Notes: a model not told the origin generated them from the sequence alone. Counted from the stretch's first letter, positions 1 to 5,886 are shown. The stretch: DNA of 6,363 nt from Thermoprotei archaeon (GCA_003650865.1 QMSN01000058.1:1-6363), one strand, 5' to 3'. Numbers and translations are program-made.

Positions 1-2
1 GA

Positions 3-179
3 AGCCATGAGCCCTGTGATGAGGGCTTTGAGGTCAAGCACAACGGCAGGCTCATCACGATATTCTCGAGAAAGGGCTACCCATACTTCAATAGGTGTGG
101 GGCCTACCTGGACATCGAAGACCTCCTAAACGTGGAGGACGCCTACCAGCTAGCTGAGAACTTCATTAGAGTGATCTGA
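3..179 (+). CDS. PPP-family serine/threonine protein phosphatase, C-terminal fragment
   Basis: This is the last 58 codons of a gene that begins before the window and ends at TGA 177-179. The fragment opens with Ser-His-Glu-Pro, and the two preceding bases (GA) fit an Arg codon, giving the R-x-H-E motif of PPP phosphatases; the His (bases 6-8) corresponds to a metal-binding histidine (His248 in PP1). It continues with a GFEV.. HNGRLITIFS block, matching the family's 'GY/F-x(n)-G-x-hydrophobic-TxFS' strands. The eukaryotic SAPNY loop is replaced by SRKGYPYFN, as I recall for archaeal members. The family hydrolyses phospho-Ser/Thr on proteins in the cytoplasm with two metal ions. The gene is convergent with pstB. 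The first catalytic motifs (GDxHG, GDxVDRG, GNHE) lie outside the window, so activity cannot be judged. Family assignment is fairly secure; subfamily is not. Confidence 0.8.
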   Translation, partial: SHEPCDEGFEVKHNGRLITIFSRKGYPYFNRCGAYLDIEDLLNVEDAYQLAENFIRVI

Positions 180-191
180 GATTTTAGGTGA

Positions 192-233
192 AGCCCCTCC
201 AAAATCCACCTTCAACCCCCTTCAAGAGGGGCT
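192..233. repeat. Inverted repeat with competing inner hairpin in convergent gap
   Basis: AGCCCCTC at 192-199 is the exact reverse complement of GAGGGGCT at 226-233 (8-bp stem, 26-base loop). A shorter hairpin, CCCCT 217-221 with AGGGG 227-231, uses the same right arm, so the two cannot form together. It lies 13 bases after the phosphatase stop. It could be a 3'-end structure for that transcript, but no strong T-run follows. Confidence 0.45.
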
Positions 234-259
234 GCATCGCTGAGTAGAGGGCAGGACCT

Positions 260-291
260 CCTCAACTATAAGGTTGAGGTGTCGCCTCAAC
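260..291. repeat. Three-arm alternative hairpin element (CCTCAAC / GTTGAGG / CCTCAAC)
   Basis: CCTCAAC occurs at 260-266 and again at 285-291, with its exact reverse complement GTTGAGG between them at 273-279. The middle arm can pair with the left copy (loop 267-272) or the right copy (loop 280-284), but not both. On the minus strand it sits 27-58 bases after the pstB stop, so it would be in the 3' untranslated part of pstB mRNA; on the plus strand it follows the phosphatase gene. The layout resembles an attenuator-like switch, but no function is shown by the sequence. Confidence 0.5.
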
Positions 292-317
292 GTTAAGCCT
301 CTGCTCGTCTATGAGCG

Positions 318-1076
318 TCAGCCGAAGGAGCCCTTTATGTACTCAGCTGTCTTGGGGTGCTTGGGGCTCTTGAAGACTTCATCGGCTGCACCGCTCTCAA
401 CGAGCTCGCCCATGTAGAAGAAGAGGACGTAGTCAGCAAGCCTCTTAGCCTGCTGAACGTTGTGGGTGACGAGTATGAGGGTGTAGTCCCTCTTAAGCTC
501 GAGCAGAAGCTCCTCAACTCTATCAGCTGATATGGGGTCTAGGCTGGAGGTGGGCTCGTCGAGCAACAGGACCTCGGGCATGAGGGCTAGAGCCCTAGCT
601 ATGCAAAGCCTCTGCTGCTGTCCTCCTGATAACCTGACAGCTGGCTCGTTAAGCCTATCCTTAACCTCATCCCATAGGTGTACGGCCATTAAGCACTCCT
701 TAACTATCTGCCTAAGCTCCCTCCCCTTAACCCCGTGAAGCTTGGGGCCATAGGCTACGTTGTCGAAGATCGACATGGGTAGTGGGTTGGGCCTCTGAAA
801 GACCATGCCCACCCTCTTCCTAACCTCAGTCACATCGACTCCTTTACCGTAGACCTCGCCTACACCGTCGATCCAGACGTAGCCTGAGACCTTAGCTCCC
901 TCGACGAGCTCAACCATCCTGTTAATGCACTTTATGAAGGTTGTCTTGCCACAGCCTGATGGACCCATAACGGCTGTTATCCTCTTGCTGGGAACCTCAG
1001 CTCCAACAGACCTCAAGGCGTGGAAGCCGTTGTACCAGACGTTTAAGTCGTCGACTCTAACCTTTACAGGCGCCAC
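318..1076 (-). CDS. pstB: Phosphate ABC transporter ATP-binding protein PstB
   Basis: A 252-residue ATPase of the high-affinity phosphate importer PstSCAB; it would act on the inner face of the membrane, hydrolysing ATP to drive uptake through PstC/PstA. Visible motifs: aromatic A-loop near W14-Y15, Walker A GPSGCGKTT 38-46, Q-loop Q94 within the PstB-typical QRPNPLPMSIFDNVAYGP stretch (94-111), signature LSGGQ 149-153, Walker B LLLDEP 170-175, D-loop SSLD 177-180 and H-switch H205. Length is normal for PstB. The start is GTG at 1076-1074; a stop codon lies in frame six bases upstream, so no upstream start is possible, and a GAGG is only one base away, too close for a standard ribosome site. 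A TATA-like box at 1118-1126 would start transcription near 1096. No pstS, pstC, pstA or phoU is in the window: the gene seems to be transcribed alone, diverging from the crotonase gene and converging on the phosphatase gene. Confidence 0.95.
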   Translation of the reverse strand: MAPVKVRVDDLNVWYNGFHALRSVGAEVPSKRITAVMGPSGCGKTTFIKCINRMVELVEGAKVSGYVWIDGVGEVYGKGVDVTEVRKRVGMVFQRPNPLPMSIFDNVAYGPKLHGVKGRELRQIVKECLMAVHLWDEVKDRLNEPAVRLSGGQQQRLCIARALALMPEVLLLDEPTSSLDPISADRVEELLLELKRDYTLILVTHNVQQAKRLADYVLFFYMGELVESGAADEVFKSPKHPKTAEYIKGSFG

Positions 1077-1092
1077 TCCTCAGACACCACAT

Positions 1093-1109
1093 CCTGAATG
1101 GGGTTCAGG
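1093..1109. promoter_or_regulatory. Dyad at the predicted pstB transcription start (possible operator)
   Basis: CCTGAA (1093-1098), spacer TGGGG, TTCAGG (1104-1109) form a perfect 6-bp inverted repeat. It lies between the pstB TATA-like box and the GTG start, covering the expected start of transcription, a common repressor position in archaea. Which protein might bind is unknown; it could equally form a small hairpin in the leader. Confidence 0.4.
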
Positions 1110-1117
1110 TAGCTGAG

Positions 1118-1126
1118 CTTAAATAG
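1118..1126 (-). promoter_or_regulatory. TATA-like box for pstB
   Basis: On the minus strand this reads CTATTTAAG, similar to the archaeal TATA element. It is about 45 bases before the GTG start, which would place transcription start near 1096 and give a leader of about 20 bases. Confidence 0.45.
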
Positions 1127-1140
1127 ATTCCCCCATTATA

Positions 1141-1157
1141 CTATATAGCCTATATAG
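1141..1157. promoter_or_regulatory. Two tandem CTATATAG palindromes in divergent promoter region
   Basis: CTATATAG occurs at 1141-1148 and 1150-1157, separated by one base (9-base period). Each copy is its own reverse complement. The pair lies between the two divergent genes. It could be an upstream TATA element for the crotonase gene (start near 1180) or a paired binding site for a dimeric regulator. Confidence 0.4.
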
Positions 1158-1175
1158 ATCATGCCCCCACTAAAC

Positions 1176-1184
1176 CTTAAATAA
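1176..1184 (+). promoter_or_regulatory. TATA-like box for the crotonase gene
   Basis: CTTAAATAA lies so that transcription would start near 1205, downstream of the ATG at 1190 but upstream of the ATG at 1223. This supports the shorter form of the protein. Confidence 0.45.
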
Positions 1185-1208
1185 CCTCTATGAAGCCAAT
1201 AGTCTCCT

Positions 1209-1222
1209 CGGAGATGGTGTCT
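1209..1222 (+). promoter_or_regulatory. Ribosome-binding site deciding the crotonase start
   Basis: GGAG at 1210-1213 is nine bases before the ATG at 1223, a normal Shine-Dalgarno spacing. The alternative ATG at 1190 has no such motif. Confidence 0.5.
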
Positions 1223-2011
1223 ATGGCTTATGAAACTCTCATCCTGGAGAAGGCTGATGGAGTTGCTAAGATCGTGTTGAACAGGCCTGAGGCTTTTAAC
1301 GCCTTCAACCCGAAGATGGTTGACGAGCTAGCTGACGCGGTAGAGATGTTGGAGAGGGATCCTGAGGTCAGCGTAATAGTCTTGACGGGTGCGGGTAAGG
1401 CCTTCTCGGCTGGCGGGGACGTCAAAGTGATGCCTGAGATGCTCAAGTGGAGCCAGGTTGACGTCCTCAACTACATGAGGAAGGCTCACAGCATTGTAGC
1501 TAAGCTGGTGGAGATGGACAAGGTCACCATAGCGGCTGTCAACGGTGTAGCTGTAGGTGCGGGCTTGAGCTTCGCCTTGGCATGCGACATGAGGATAGCC
1601 TCTGAAAACGCTAGGTTCAGCACGGGCTTCATAAGAGTTGGCCTACACACAGACTGTGGAGCAGCTTACTTCTTGGCTAGGCTTGTGGGTCCAGCTAAGG
1701 CCTTGGAGCTAGCCTTGACAGGTGACTTGATAGACGCCAAGGAGGCTGAGAGGATAGGCTTAGTGAACAAGGTTGTCCCTCCAGATAAGCTTGAGGAGGA
1801 GGCTATGGCTTTAGCTAGGAGGGTAGCGAGCGGCCCCTTAGTGGCCGTCAAGCTCCTCAAGAGGACTGTCTACGAGAGCCTAAACGTGGACCTCAAGGTG
1901 ATACTTGAACGTGAAGCTTTGGCTCAAGCGCTGTGCTTCAAGACTGAGGACGCCGAGGAGGGCATAAAGGCCTTCGCTGAGAAGAGGCAGCCGAAGTTCA
2001 AGGGTAAGTGA
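1223..2011 (+). CDS. Enoyl-CoA hydratase/isomerase (crotonase) family protein, PaaG-like active site
   Basis: A crotonase-fold acyl-CoA enzyme, 262 residues from ATG 1223; the frame is also open from ATG 1190 (273 residues). I prefer 1223 because GGAG is well spaced before it, the TATA-like box predicts transcription starting after 1190, and family members usually begin just before the YETLILEK-type strand. In long-form numbering, the CoA/oxyanion-hole segments are AFSAGGDV (71-78) and NGVAVGAG (118-125), followed by the ACDMRIAS block. Alignment by eye to rat enoyl-CoA hydratase puts Ser127 and Phe147 where Glu144 and Glu164 should be, so normal hydratase chemistry is unlikely. Asp155 in GLHTDCGAAYFLARLVG aligns with the catalytic Asp of PaaG-type isomerases (GLVPDSGG). 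A double-bond or ring isomerase acting on an acyl-CoA is therefore more likely; the substrate is unknown. No other beta-oxidation or phenylacetate gene is in the window. Confidence 0.88.
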   Translation: MAYETLILEKADGVAKIVLNRPEAFNAFNPKMVDELADAVEMLERDPEVSVIVLTGAGKAFSAGGDVKVMPEMLKWSQVDVLNYMRKAHSIVAKLVEMDKVTIAAVNGVAVGAGLSFALACDMRIASENARFSTGFIRVGLHTDCGAAYFLARLVGPAKALELALTGDLIDAKEAERIGLVNKVVPPDKLEEEAMALARRVASGPLVAVKLLKRTVYESLNVDLKVILEREALAQALCFKTEDAEEGIKAFAEKRQPKFKGK

Positions 2012-2022
2012 GCTCTCCACCC

Positions 2023-2030
2023 TCTTTTTT
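2023..2030 (+). terminator. T-rich terminator after the crotonase gene
   Basis: A TCTTTTTT run lies 11-19 bases after the crotonase stop, matching intrinsic archaeal termination at T-runs in the non-template strand. Its last bases overlap the stop codon of the convergent TatD gene. Confidence 0.55.
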
Positions 2031-2742
2031 ATAGCGACCTGAAGAGCCTCTTGAAGTTCCTCTCAACTATTGCTGTGAGCTCGCTTAAGCTCATCCTCCT
2101 CGCTTCAGCTATGAGGCTTAGAAGCTTGGGTATGAGCTTAGGGGTCAAGCTCAACCCCCTATACTTGTAGGGGGCGTCGCTCTCAACGAGCATGCTGCTC
2201 AGCTTCACCTGAACCGCAACCCTCATGTGCTTCTCCTGCACTTGAGCAGCTGGGTTTATCGATATGAAGTAGCCCTTCTCAGCTATCTCATCCAGCAGGT
2301 CTAGAGGCCCGGTGTACCAGTGTATTACAGCTCTCTCGACGTCGTACCTAACCAAGATGTCGTACACGTCTCGCCAAGCGTCTGGAGCGTGTATATTCAT
2401 TGGGAGGTCGTAGTCGCGAGCTAGCTTAACGAAGAACTTGAAGAACTCGAGCTGCTTGCTGTAAGTCTCAGGTACAAACCTCCTGTCCAGCCCCACCTCG
2501 CCTATGCACTTAGCTCTCTCAACGAGCTTCTCGAGCTCCCTCAAGTGGCTCATGGACGCCTCGCCCACGCTCCAAGGGTGCACTCCGACGCAGGGCACTA
2601 CGTTTCTATGCTCCTCAGCTATGTCGAGGGTCCTCAGAGATGACTCCAAGTCATCTGAGACAGCGGCTATCACGTAGCCCTTAAGCTCAAGGAGCTCCTC
2701 AACGTCGAGCTCGTGGAGGTGGCAGTGAGCGTCGTACAGCAT
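2029..2742 (-). CDS. TatD-family metal-dependent hydrolase
   Basis: A 237-residue TIM-barrel amidohydrolase-superfamily protein of the TatD group, some members of which are Mg-dependent DNA exonucleases or 3'-end deoxyribonucleases. All expected metal ligands are visible: HxH (H6, H8) in DAHCHL, Glu82 in GEVGLD, H118 in NIHAP, H141 in VIHWYTG and D189 in ESDAPY. The GVHPW motif (53-57) is also family-typical. It is slightly shorter than the usual 255-265 residues. The start is ATG 2742-2740; only a weak GAG precedes it and I see no convincing TATA box at leaderless spacing on this strand. It converges on the crotonase gene (17-base gap) and diverges from the unknown gene at 2853. Its substrate is not shown: archaeal TatD-like proteins are mostly uncharacterised, so a DNase role is only a family-level guess. 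Confidence 0.88.
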   Translation of the reverse strand: MLYDAHCHLHELDVEELLELKGYVIAAVSDDLESSLRTLDIAEEHRNVVPCVGVHPWSVGEASMSHLRELEKLVERAKCIGEVGLDRRFVPETYSKQLEFFKFFVKLARDYDLPMNIHAPDAWRDVYDILVRYDVERAVIHWYTGPLDLLDEIAEKGYFISINPAAQVQEKHMRVAVQVKLSSMLVESDAPYKYRGLSLTPKLIPKLLSLIAEARRMSLSELTAIVERNFKRLFRSL

Positions 2743-2820
2743 CTCTCAAAACTCGAGGGGACATCCCCCTTTAGCTTTTCGTGGATTCTCAATTGCACGC
2801 TTAGGCAAACACCTAGCTAG

Positions 2821-2828
2821 CTTTAAAG
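2821..2828 (+). promoter_or_regulatory. TATA box placing transcription start at the GTG of the 149-residue gene
   Basis: CTTTAAAG is a palindromic TATA-like box whose centre is 28 bases before the GTG at 2853. That spacing predicts transcription beginning at or next to the start codon, a leaderless mRNA. Being palindromic it could also serve the minus-strand TatD gene, though with a leader of about 55 bases. Confidence 0.55.
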
Positions 2829-2852
2829 TACCCTTAACAGACGTAGAGCCTC

Positions 2853-3302
2853 GTGGACACGTATAGAGTGGAGGATCCTGAAGCTGGAGAGGTGCTGGTT
2901 GAGGCTAAGCGGGTTGATGGGAGGATTCACTTCAGGGCTTACGTCTACGGCTTCAAGAGGACCTGGGACATAAGCCTAGTCTTCGAGGGAGGAGGATTCT
3001 ACGAGATACACGTGGCGCCTAGAGGAGGGAGAGTTGCTAAGTGCGAGGTTCTATTCGCTGAGGCTTATAGGGATGATGCAGGTGAGCATCTAAACATCTC
3101 GTTGGTGCTGCTGGCCAAGCTCAGCGTTAAGGCTACTCGAGGCCTGCTCGAGGTCATTGAGCGTGTGGCTCGAGAGCGTCTTGGAAGCCCTAGGAGGATT
3201 AAGGTGAGCGTGGTGGCTGGCAGCTTGGCTAGAGAGGTGTTAGCCGACATGGGCTACGAGGAGGTGGATGGCGTCTACGTGAAGGAGCTAAGCCGCGAGT
3301 GA
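2853..3302 (+). CDS. Uncharacterised 149-residue archaeal protein
   Basis: I do not recognise a family. The protein is soluble, with no signal peptide or membrane segment. By eye it has a beta-rich N-terminal half (strands near 13-21, 24-33, 38-44, 49-54, 63-68), one long amphipathic helix (about 83-111), a strand at 116-122, a short helix (123-133) and a final strand ending GYEEVDGVYVKEL. That last segment recalls the C-terminus of GNAT acetyltransferases, but the acetyl-CoA-binding R/Q-x-x-G-x-G/A loop is absent, so I do not assign it. Only one Cys (C64) is present. It starts with GTG at 2853; the TATA box 28 bases upstream suggests a leaderless message and there is no ribosome site. It ends 25 bases before the next possible start and is followed by T-runs, so it appears to be a single-gene unit. 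Codon use matches its neighbours, supporting a real gene. Confidence 0.75.
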   Translation: MDTYRVEDPEAGEVLVEAKRVDGRIHFRAYVYGFKRTWDISLVFEGGGFYEIHVAPRGGRVAKCEVLFAEAYRDDAGEHLNISLVLLAKLSVKATRGLLEVIERVARERLGSPRRIKVSVVAGSLAREVLADMGYEEVDGVYVKELSRE

Positions 3303-3327
3303 TGTCTGTAACGCTTGGACTTTCCAC

Positions 3328-5886
3328 ATGTTTTTGTCAGTTAGTTTTAGAGCAAAATTTATCTATGGGGCTCAGCCATTTAGCCTCAACTTCCCACCAA
3401 TTGAGAGTGGAAGTGTGGCATTAAGTGGAGGTTTGGGTAGAGCTTCGCTAAGCCGTTGCTTGACGACTCCTACTAAGGGCTCAAGGCGTTGGGGTTTTGG
3501 AGGAAGATCATCTAAGGCTGAGAGAGGCGGCTTAACAATATTTGGCATCCTTCTGATAGTCGGCGTGGTCGTCGTAGTTGCAGTAGCCCTCCTAATGTTC
3601 CTGCCCAGCCTGTTCCAGCAGACAACGCCTGGAGGTGGAGGTACAACTCCAAGCACAGGCGGCGGCGAGACGAGTGGAGGAGGTACTGGCACTGGTGAAG
3701 GCGGCACGAGTGGAGGTGGCGAGGGCAGTGGAGGTGGTGGAGCAGGTGAGGGAGGCACTGGCACCGGTGAAGGTACTGGCGGTGCTGGTGAGGCTGGAGG
3801 TGAGGAGTCTCTACCAGTTGTTGAGGAGGAGTCTGAGGTTGTAGGGCCGGGCGGCGGCACTGTGACCCTGAGCGACGGCATGACTGTTGAGTTCACAAGC
3901 TCAGCTCTACCCGAGAGCGCTGAAGTCACGGTTAAGAAGGTAGACTTATCCAGCATAGACCCAATAGGCAACAAGTACTGCTACGACATAGACGTGAGTG
4001 GAGCTCAGCTTCAGGGAACTGTGAGGCTCTACCTGCCCTACGACGAGTCTAAGATACCTGAGGGCGCCAGTGAGGAGGACGTCTACGTAGTCTACTACAA
4101 CGAGGAGACTGGTGAGATGACAGTCGTCGAGGACGCAGTCGTCGACACAGTGAACAACAGGGTCATCGTCGAGACCAACCACCTATCCAGGTTCATAGTT
4201 GTCTGGCCCGTGTACACGTCAACTCCAACAGTCCAGTCAAGGATACTCGAGGTCCCATACTACGATCAAGGGGATACGGGCTACTGCTGGGCTGCCTGCA
4301 TAGCGATGCTCATAAAGTACTACAAGGGCTTCCAGGCGCCCTCTGTATGGGAGGTGGCCAAGTTCTTCAATTTGGGGCCTGACGAGGGCCTATTGGGCTT
4401 GAGGTTCTACTTCAGCGCCACGTTAAAGACGCTCGTGCACATGAAGCTTGGAGTGAGCCCCAGCAGGGGCTTTTGGAGTCCTAGGCTGTCTAACGGCTTG
4501 AAGAACTACTTGATAAAGCAGGTTGTTCAAGAGGGGAGGCCCGTAATGCTCATATTGACGAGTGAGGGTCACGCCGTGGTGGTTGTGGGCTACGACGGCA
4601 GCAACTTCGTGATTCACGACCCCGCCAACGGCATGTACATCAAGAGGTCCTGGGACGACATAAGGAGCAAGGCTGATTTAAGGGTCGTCTACTACACAAT
4701 GGTGATACCCTTACCAACCCCCTCAAACCCCGTGTTGGTGACGAGCAACATAGAGTCCTACAGCTCACAGGAGGTCAAGGGCTTATGCTTCTTCTACAGC
4801 GAGACCTCATATCCAGAGGAGGCTGTGAGCTCAAGGGTTGAGGGGACTGAGATAGGCTTTCAGTGGGATGGCACTAAGCCCGACGGCTACTACTTCGCTG
4901 GCTTCACGACAACTAAAGTCAAGCTGGACAGGATACCCGACGACACATGGATGTGCCTTAAAGTTCAGCTGGCGAACTCGGGCTCCACGAGTAGGACTGT
5001 TGAGCTCCTCTACGACTTAGTGGACGAGGATACAGGGGAGTATATAGGTGTAGATCGAGAGCACGTGACCATACCCCCCAAGACGATCATGGAGTTCAGC
5101 TTCGAGCCCAAGAAGCTGAGCGAGATATCGGAGCAAGGATGTGACCACATTAGGCTCACCTTGTACGTGTCTGATGAAGCCGACAACATGCTGGACTTCT
5201 ACATGATAACCTTCCAGCTATCCGAGTGGAGCGAGGCGACGTCAATAAAGCACTACCCAGCAACTCCGCTCGTAGCCACCATGGATGACTTCGGCTACTC
5301 AGTGAGCTACGGCGAGTATGGAGAGAAGACTCAATCAGAGGTGTCAGGCTTCCTCTACGGCAGCTACGTGCTCAAGTTCTTCCCAGGCTCAGACCAGAAG
5401 GACTTCATACCTGAACCACCAGATCAACCCCAAGAGCTGGAGGAGGTGGAGCTGAGCAACACCATATACCTAGGAACCTGGAGGAGCAAGTACCCGCTAT
5501 CAGCCAGCGACTTAGACAGCATAGCCAGTAGAATCGATAGCTGGATTTCGTCAAGCATAACCTCAGGCTCAACGTCATCCTCCGGAGTCACGATCAGCGT
5601 CTACTTCACAGGCTTCACATACTCAGACGTAACAGTTCGAGAATGCCCAGGCAAAATGCTCACAGGAACACTAACAATATCAGTAACAACACCAACAGGA
5701 ACATACGACTACGACTACTACCTCACCGTAGTCGTCTGGGCACACGACATGGGCATAAGCATAGCACAAACACGTCAACTCACAACACCAGTAACAAACC
5801 CACCAGCATCACCCCCCAGCGCCTTAGACCTAGCAAACAACCTCCAAGACCACCTAGACCTATACGAAATAACCCAACCACCATAA
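3328..5886 (+). CDS. Membrane-anchored multidomain protein with ZU5-like and papain/C39-like cysteine peptidase domains
   Basis: An 852-residue frame; numbering is from ATG 3328. Residues 1-66 have unusual codons (TTT, CGT, GGG) and contain the T-runs and TATA-like box, so translation probably starts later (GTG 3415, or TTG 3433/3460). One strong membrane helix spans about 69-95, preceded by ERGG, which resembles an archaeal class III (PibD-cleaved) signal. A Gly/Ser/Thr/Glu linker follows (97-160), then a ZU5-like beta domain (172-292, opening GPGGGTVTL) and a cysteine peptidase-like domain (about 306-460): Gln314 and Cys320 with papain spacing (Q-x5-C in DQGDTGYCWAAC), His415 in EGHAVVVVGYDG and Asp431 in IHDPANG. 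Residues 461-852 are beta-rich, with a possible CARDB/Fn3-like unit near 530-640. There is no C-terminal anchor. I infer a cell-surface peptidase or amidase held by its N-terminal helix; substrate unknown. The last ~95 codons are strikingly A/C-rich. Confidence 0.85.
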   Translation: MFLSVSFRAKFIYGAQPFSLNFPPIESGSVALSGGLGRASLSRCLTTPTKGSRRWGFGGRSSKAERGGLTIFGILLIVGVVVVVAVALLMFLPSLFQQTTPGGGGTTPSTGGGETSGGGTGTGEGGTSGGGEGSGGGGAGEGGTGTGEGTGGAGEAGGEESLPVVEEESEVVGPGGGTVTLSDGMTVEFTSSALPESAEVTVKKVDLSSIDPIGNKYCYDIDVSGAQLQGTVRLYLPYDESKIPEGASEEDVYVVYYNEETGEMTVVEDAVVDTVNNRVIVETNHLSRFIVVWPVYTSTPTVQSRILEVPYYDQGDTGYCWAACIAMLIKYYKGFQAPSVWEVAKFFNLGPDEGLLGLRFYFSATLKTLVHMKLGVSPSRGFWSPRLSNGLKNYLIKQVVQEGRPVMLILTSEGHAVVVVGYDGSNFVIHDPANGMYIKRSWDDIRSKADLRVVYYTMVIPLPTPSNPVLVTSNIESYSSQEVKGLCFFYSETSYPEEAVSSRVEGTEIGFQWDGTKPDGYYFAGFTTTKVKLDRIPDDTWMCLKVQLANSGSTSRTVELLYDLVDEDTGEYIGVDREHVTIPPKTIMEFSFEPKKLSEISEQGCDHIRLTLYVSDEADNMLDFYMITFQLSEWSEATSIKHYPATPLVATMDDFGYSVSYGEYGEKTQSEVSGFLYGSYVLKFFPGSDQKDFIPEPPDQPQELEEVELSNTIYLGTWRSKYPLSASDLDSIASRIDSWISSSITSGSTSSSGVTISVYFTGFTYSDVTVRECPGKMLTGTLTISVTTPTGTYDYDYYLTVVVWAHDMGISIAQTRQLTTPVTNPPASPPSALDLANNLQDHLDLYEITQPP
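3331..3348 (+). terminator. T-run terminator after the 149-residue gene
   Basis: TTTTT at 3331-3335 and a second TTTT at 3345-3348 lie about 30-46 bases after the stop at 3302 in a locally AT-rich stretch, fitting archaeal T-run termination. This falls inside the longest possible reading of the next gene and argues that its true start is further downstream. Confidence 0.4.
3354..3363 (+). promoter_or_regulatory. TATA-like box inside the 5' end of the large peptidase frame
   Basis: AAAATTTATC is the best TATA-like element before the large gene. It would start transcription near 3385, downstream of the ATG at 3328 and upstream of the in-frame GTG at 3415. Confidence 0.4.
3616..3807 (+). repeat. 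Low-complexity Gly-rich linker coding repeat
   Basis: Codes residues about 97-160 of the large protein: runs of Gly broken by Ser, Thr and Glu. The unit GTGTGEG appears twice (from bases 3682 and 3754) in imperfectly repeated DNA. It probably forms a flexible, acidic, non-folded spacer between membrane helix and outer domains. Such DNA can slip, so its length may vary between strains. Confidence 0.7.

Noticed and set aside
532..738. 68-residue plus-strand frame opposite pstB
   Set aside because: Fully antisense to highly conserved pstB motifs; a coding shadow.
2813..2828. CTAGCTAG followed by CTTTAAAG as a possible compound operator
   Set aside because: Short self-complementary words overlapping a TATA box are common in AT-rich promoters; only the TATA role has positional support.
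3433..3510. Possible strong ribosome-binding sequence GGAGGA at 3499-3504
   Set aside because: No ATG, GTG or TTG follows in frame at a suitable distance, so it does not define a start for the large gene.
3372..3974. 200-residue proline-rich open frame on the minus strand
   Set aside because: It lies opposite the Gly-rich linker and ZU5 coding region; proline runs are simply the complement of Gly codons. No start signal or recognisable domain.
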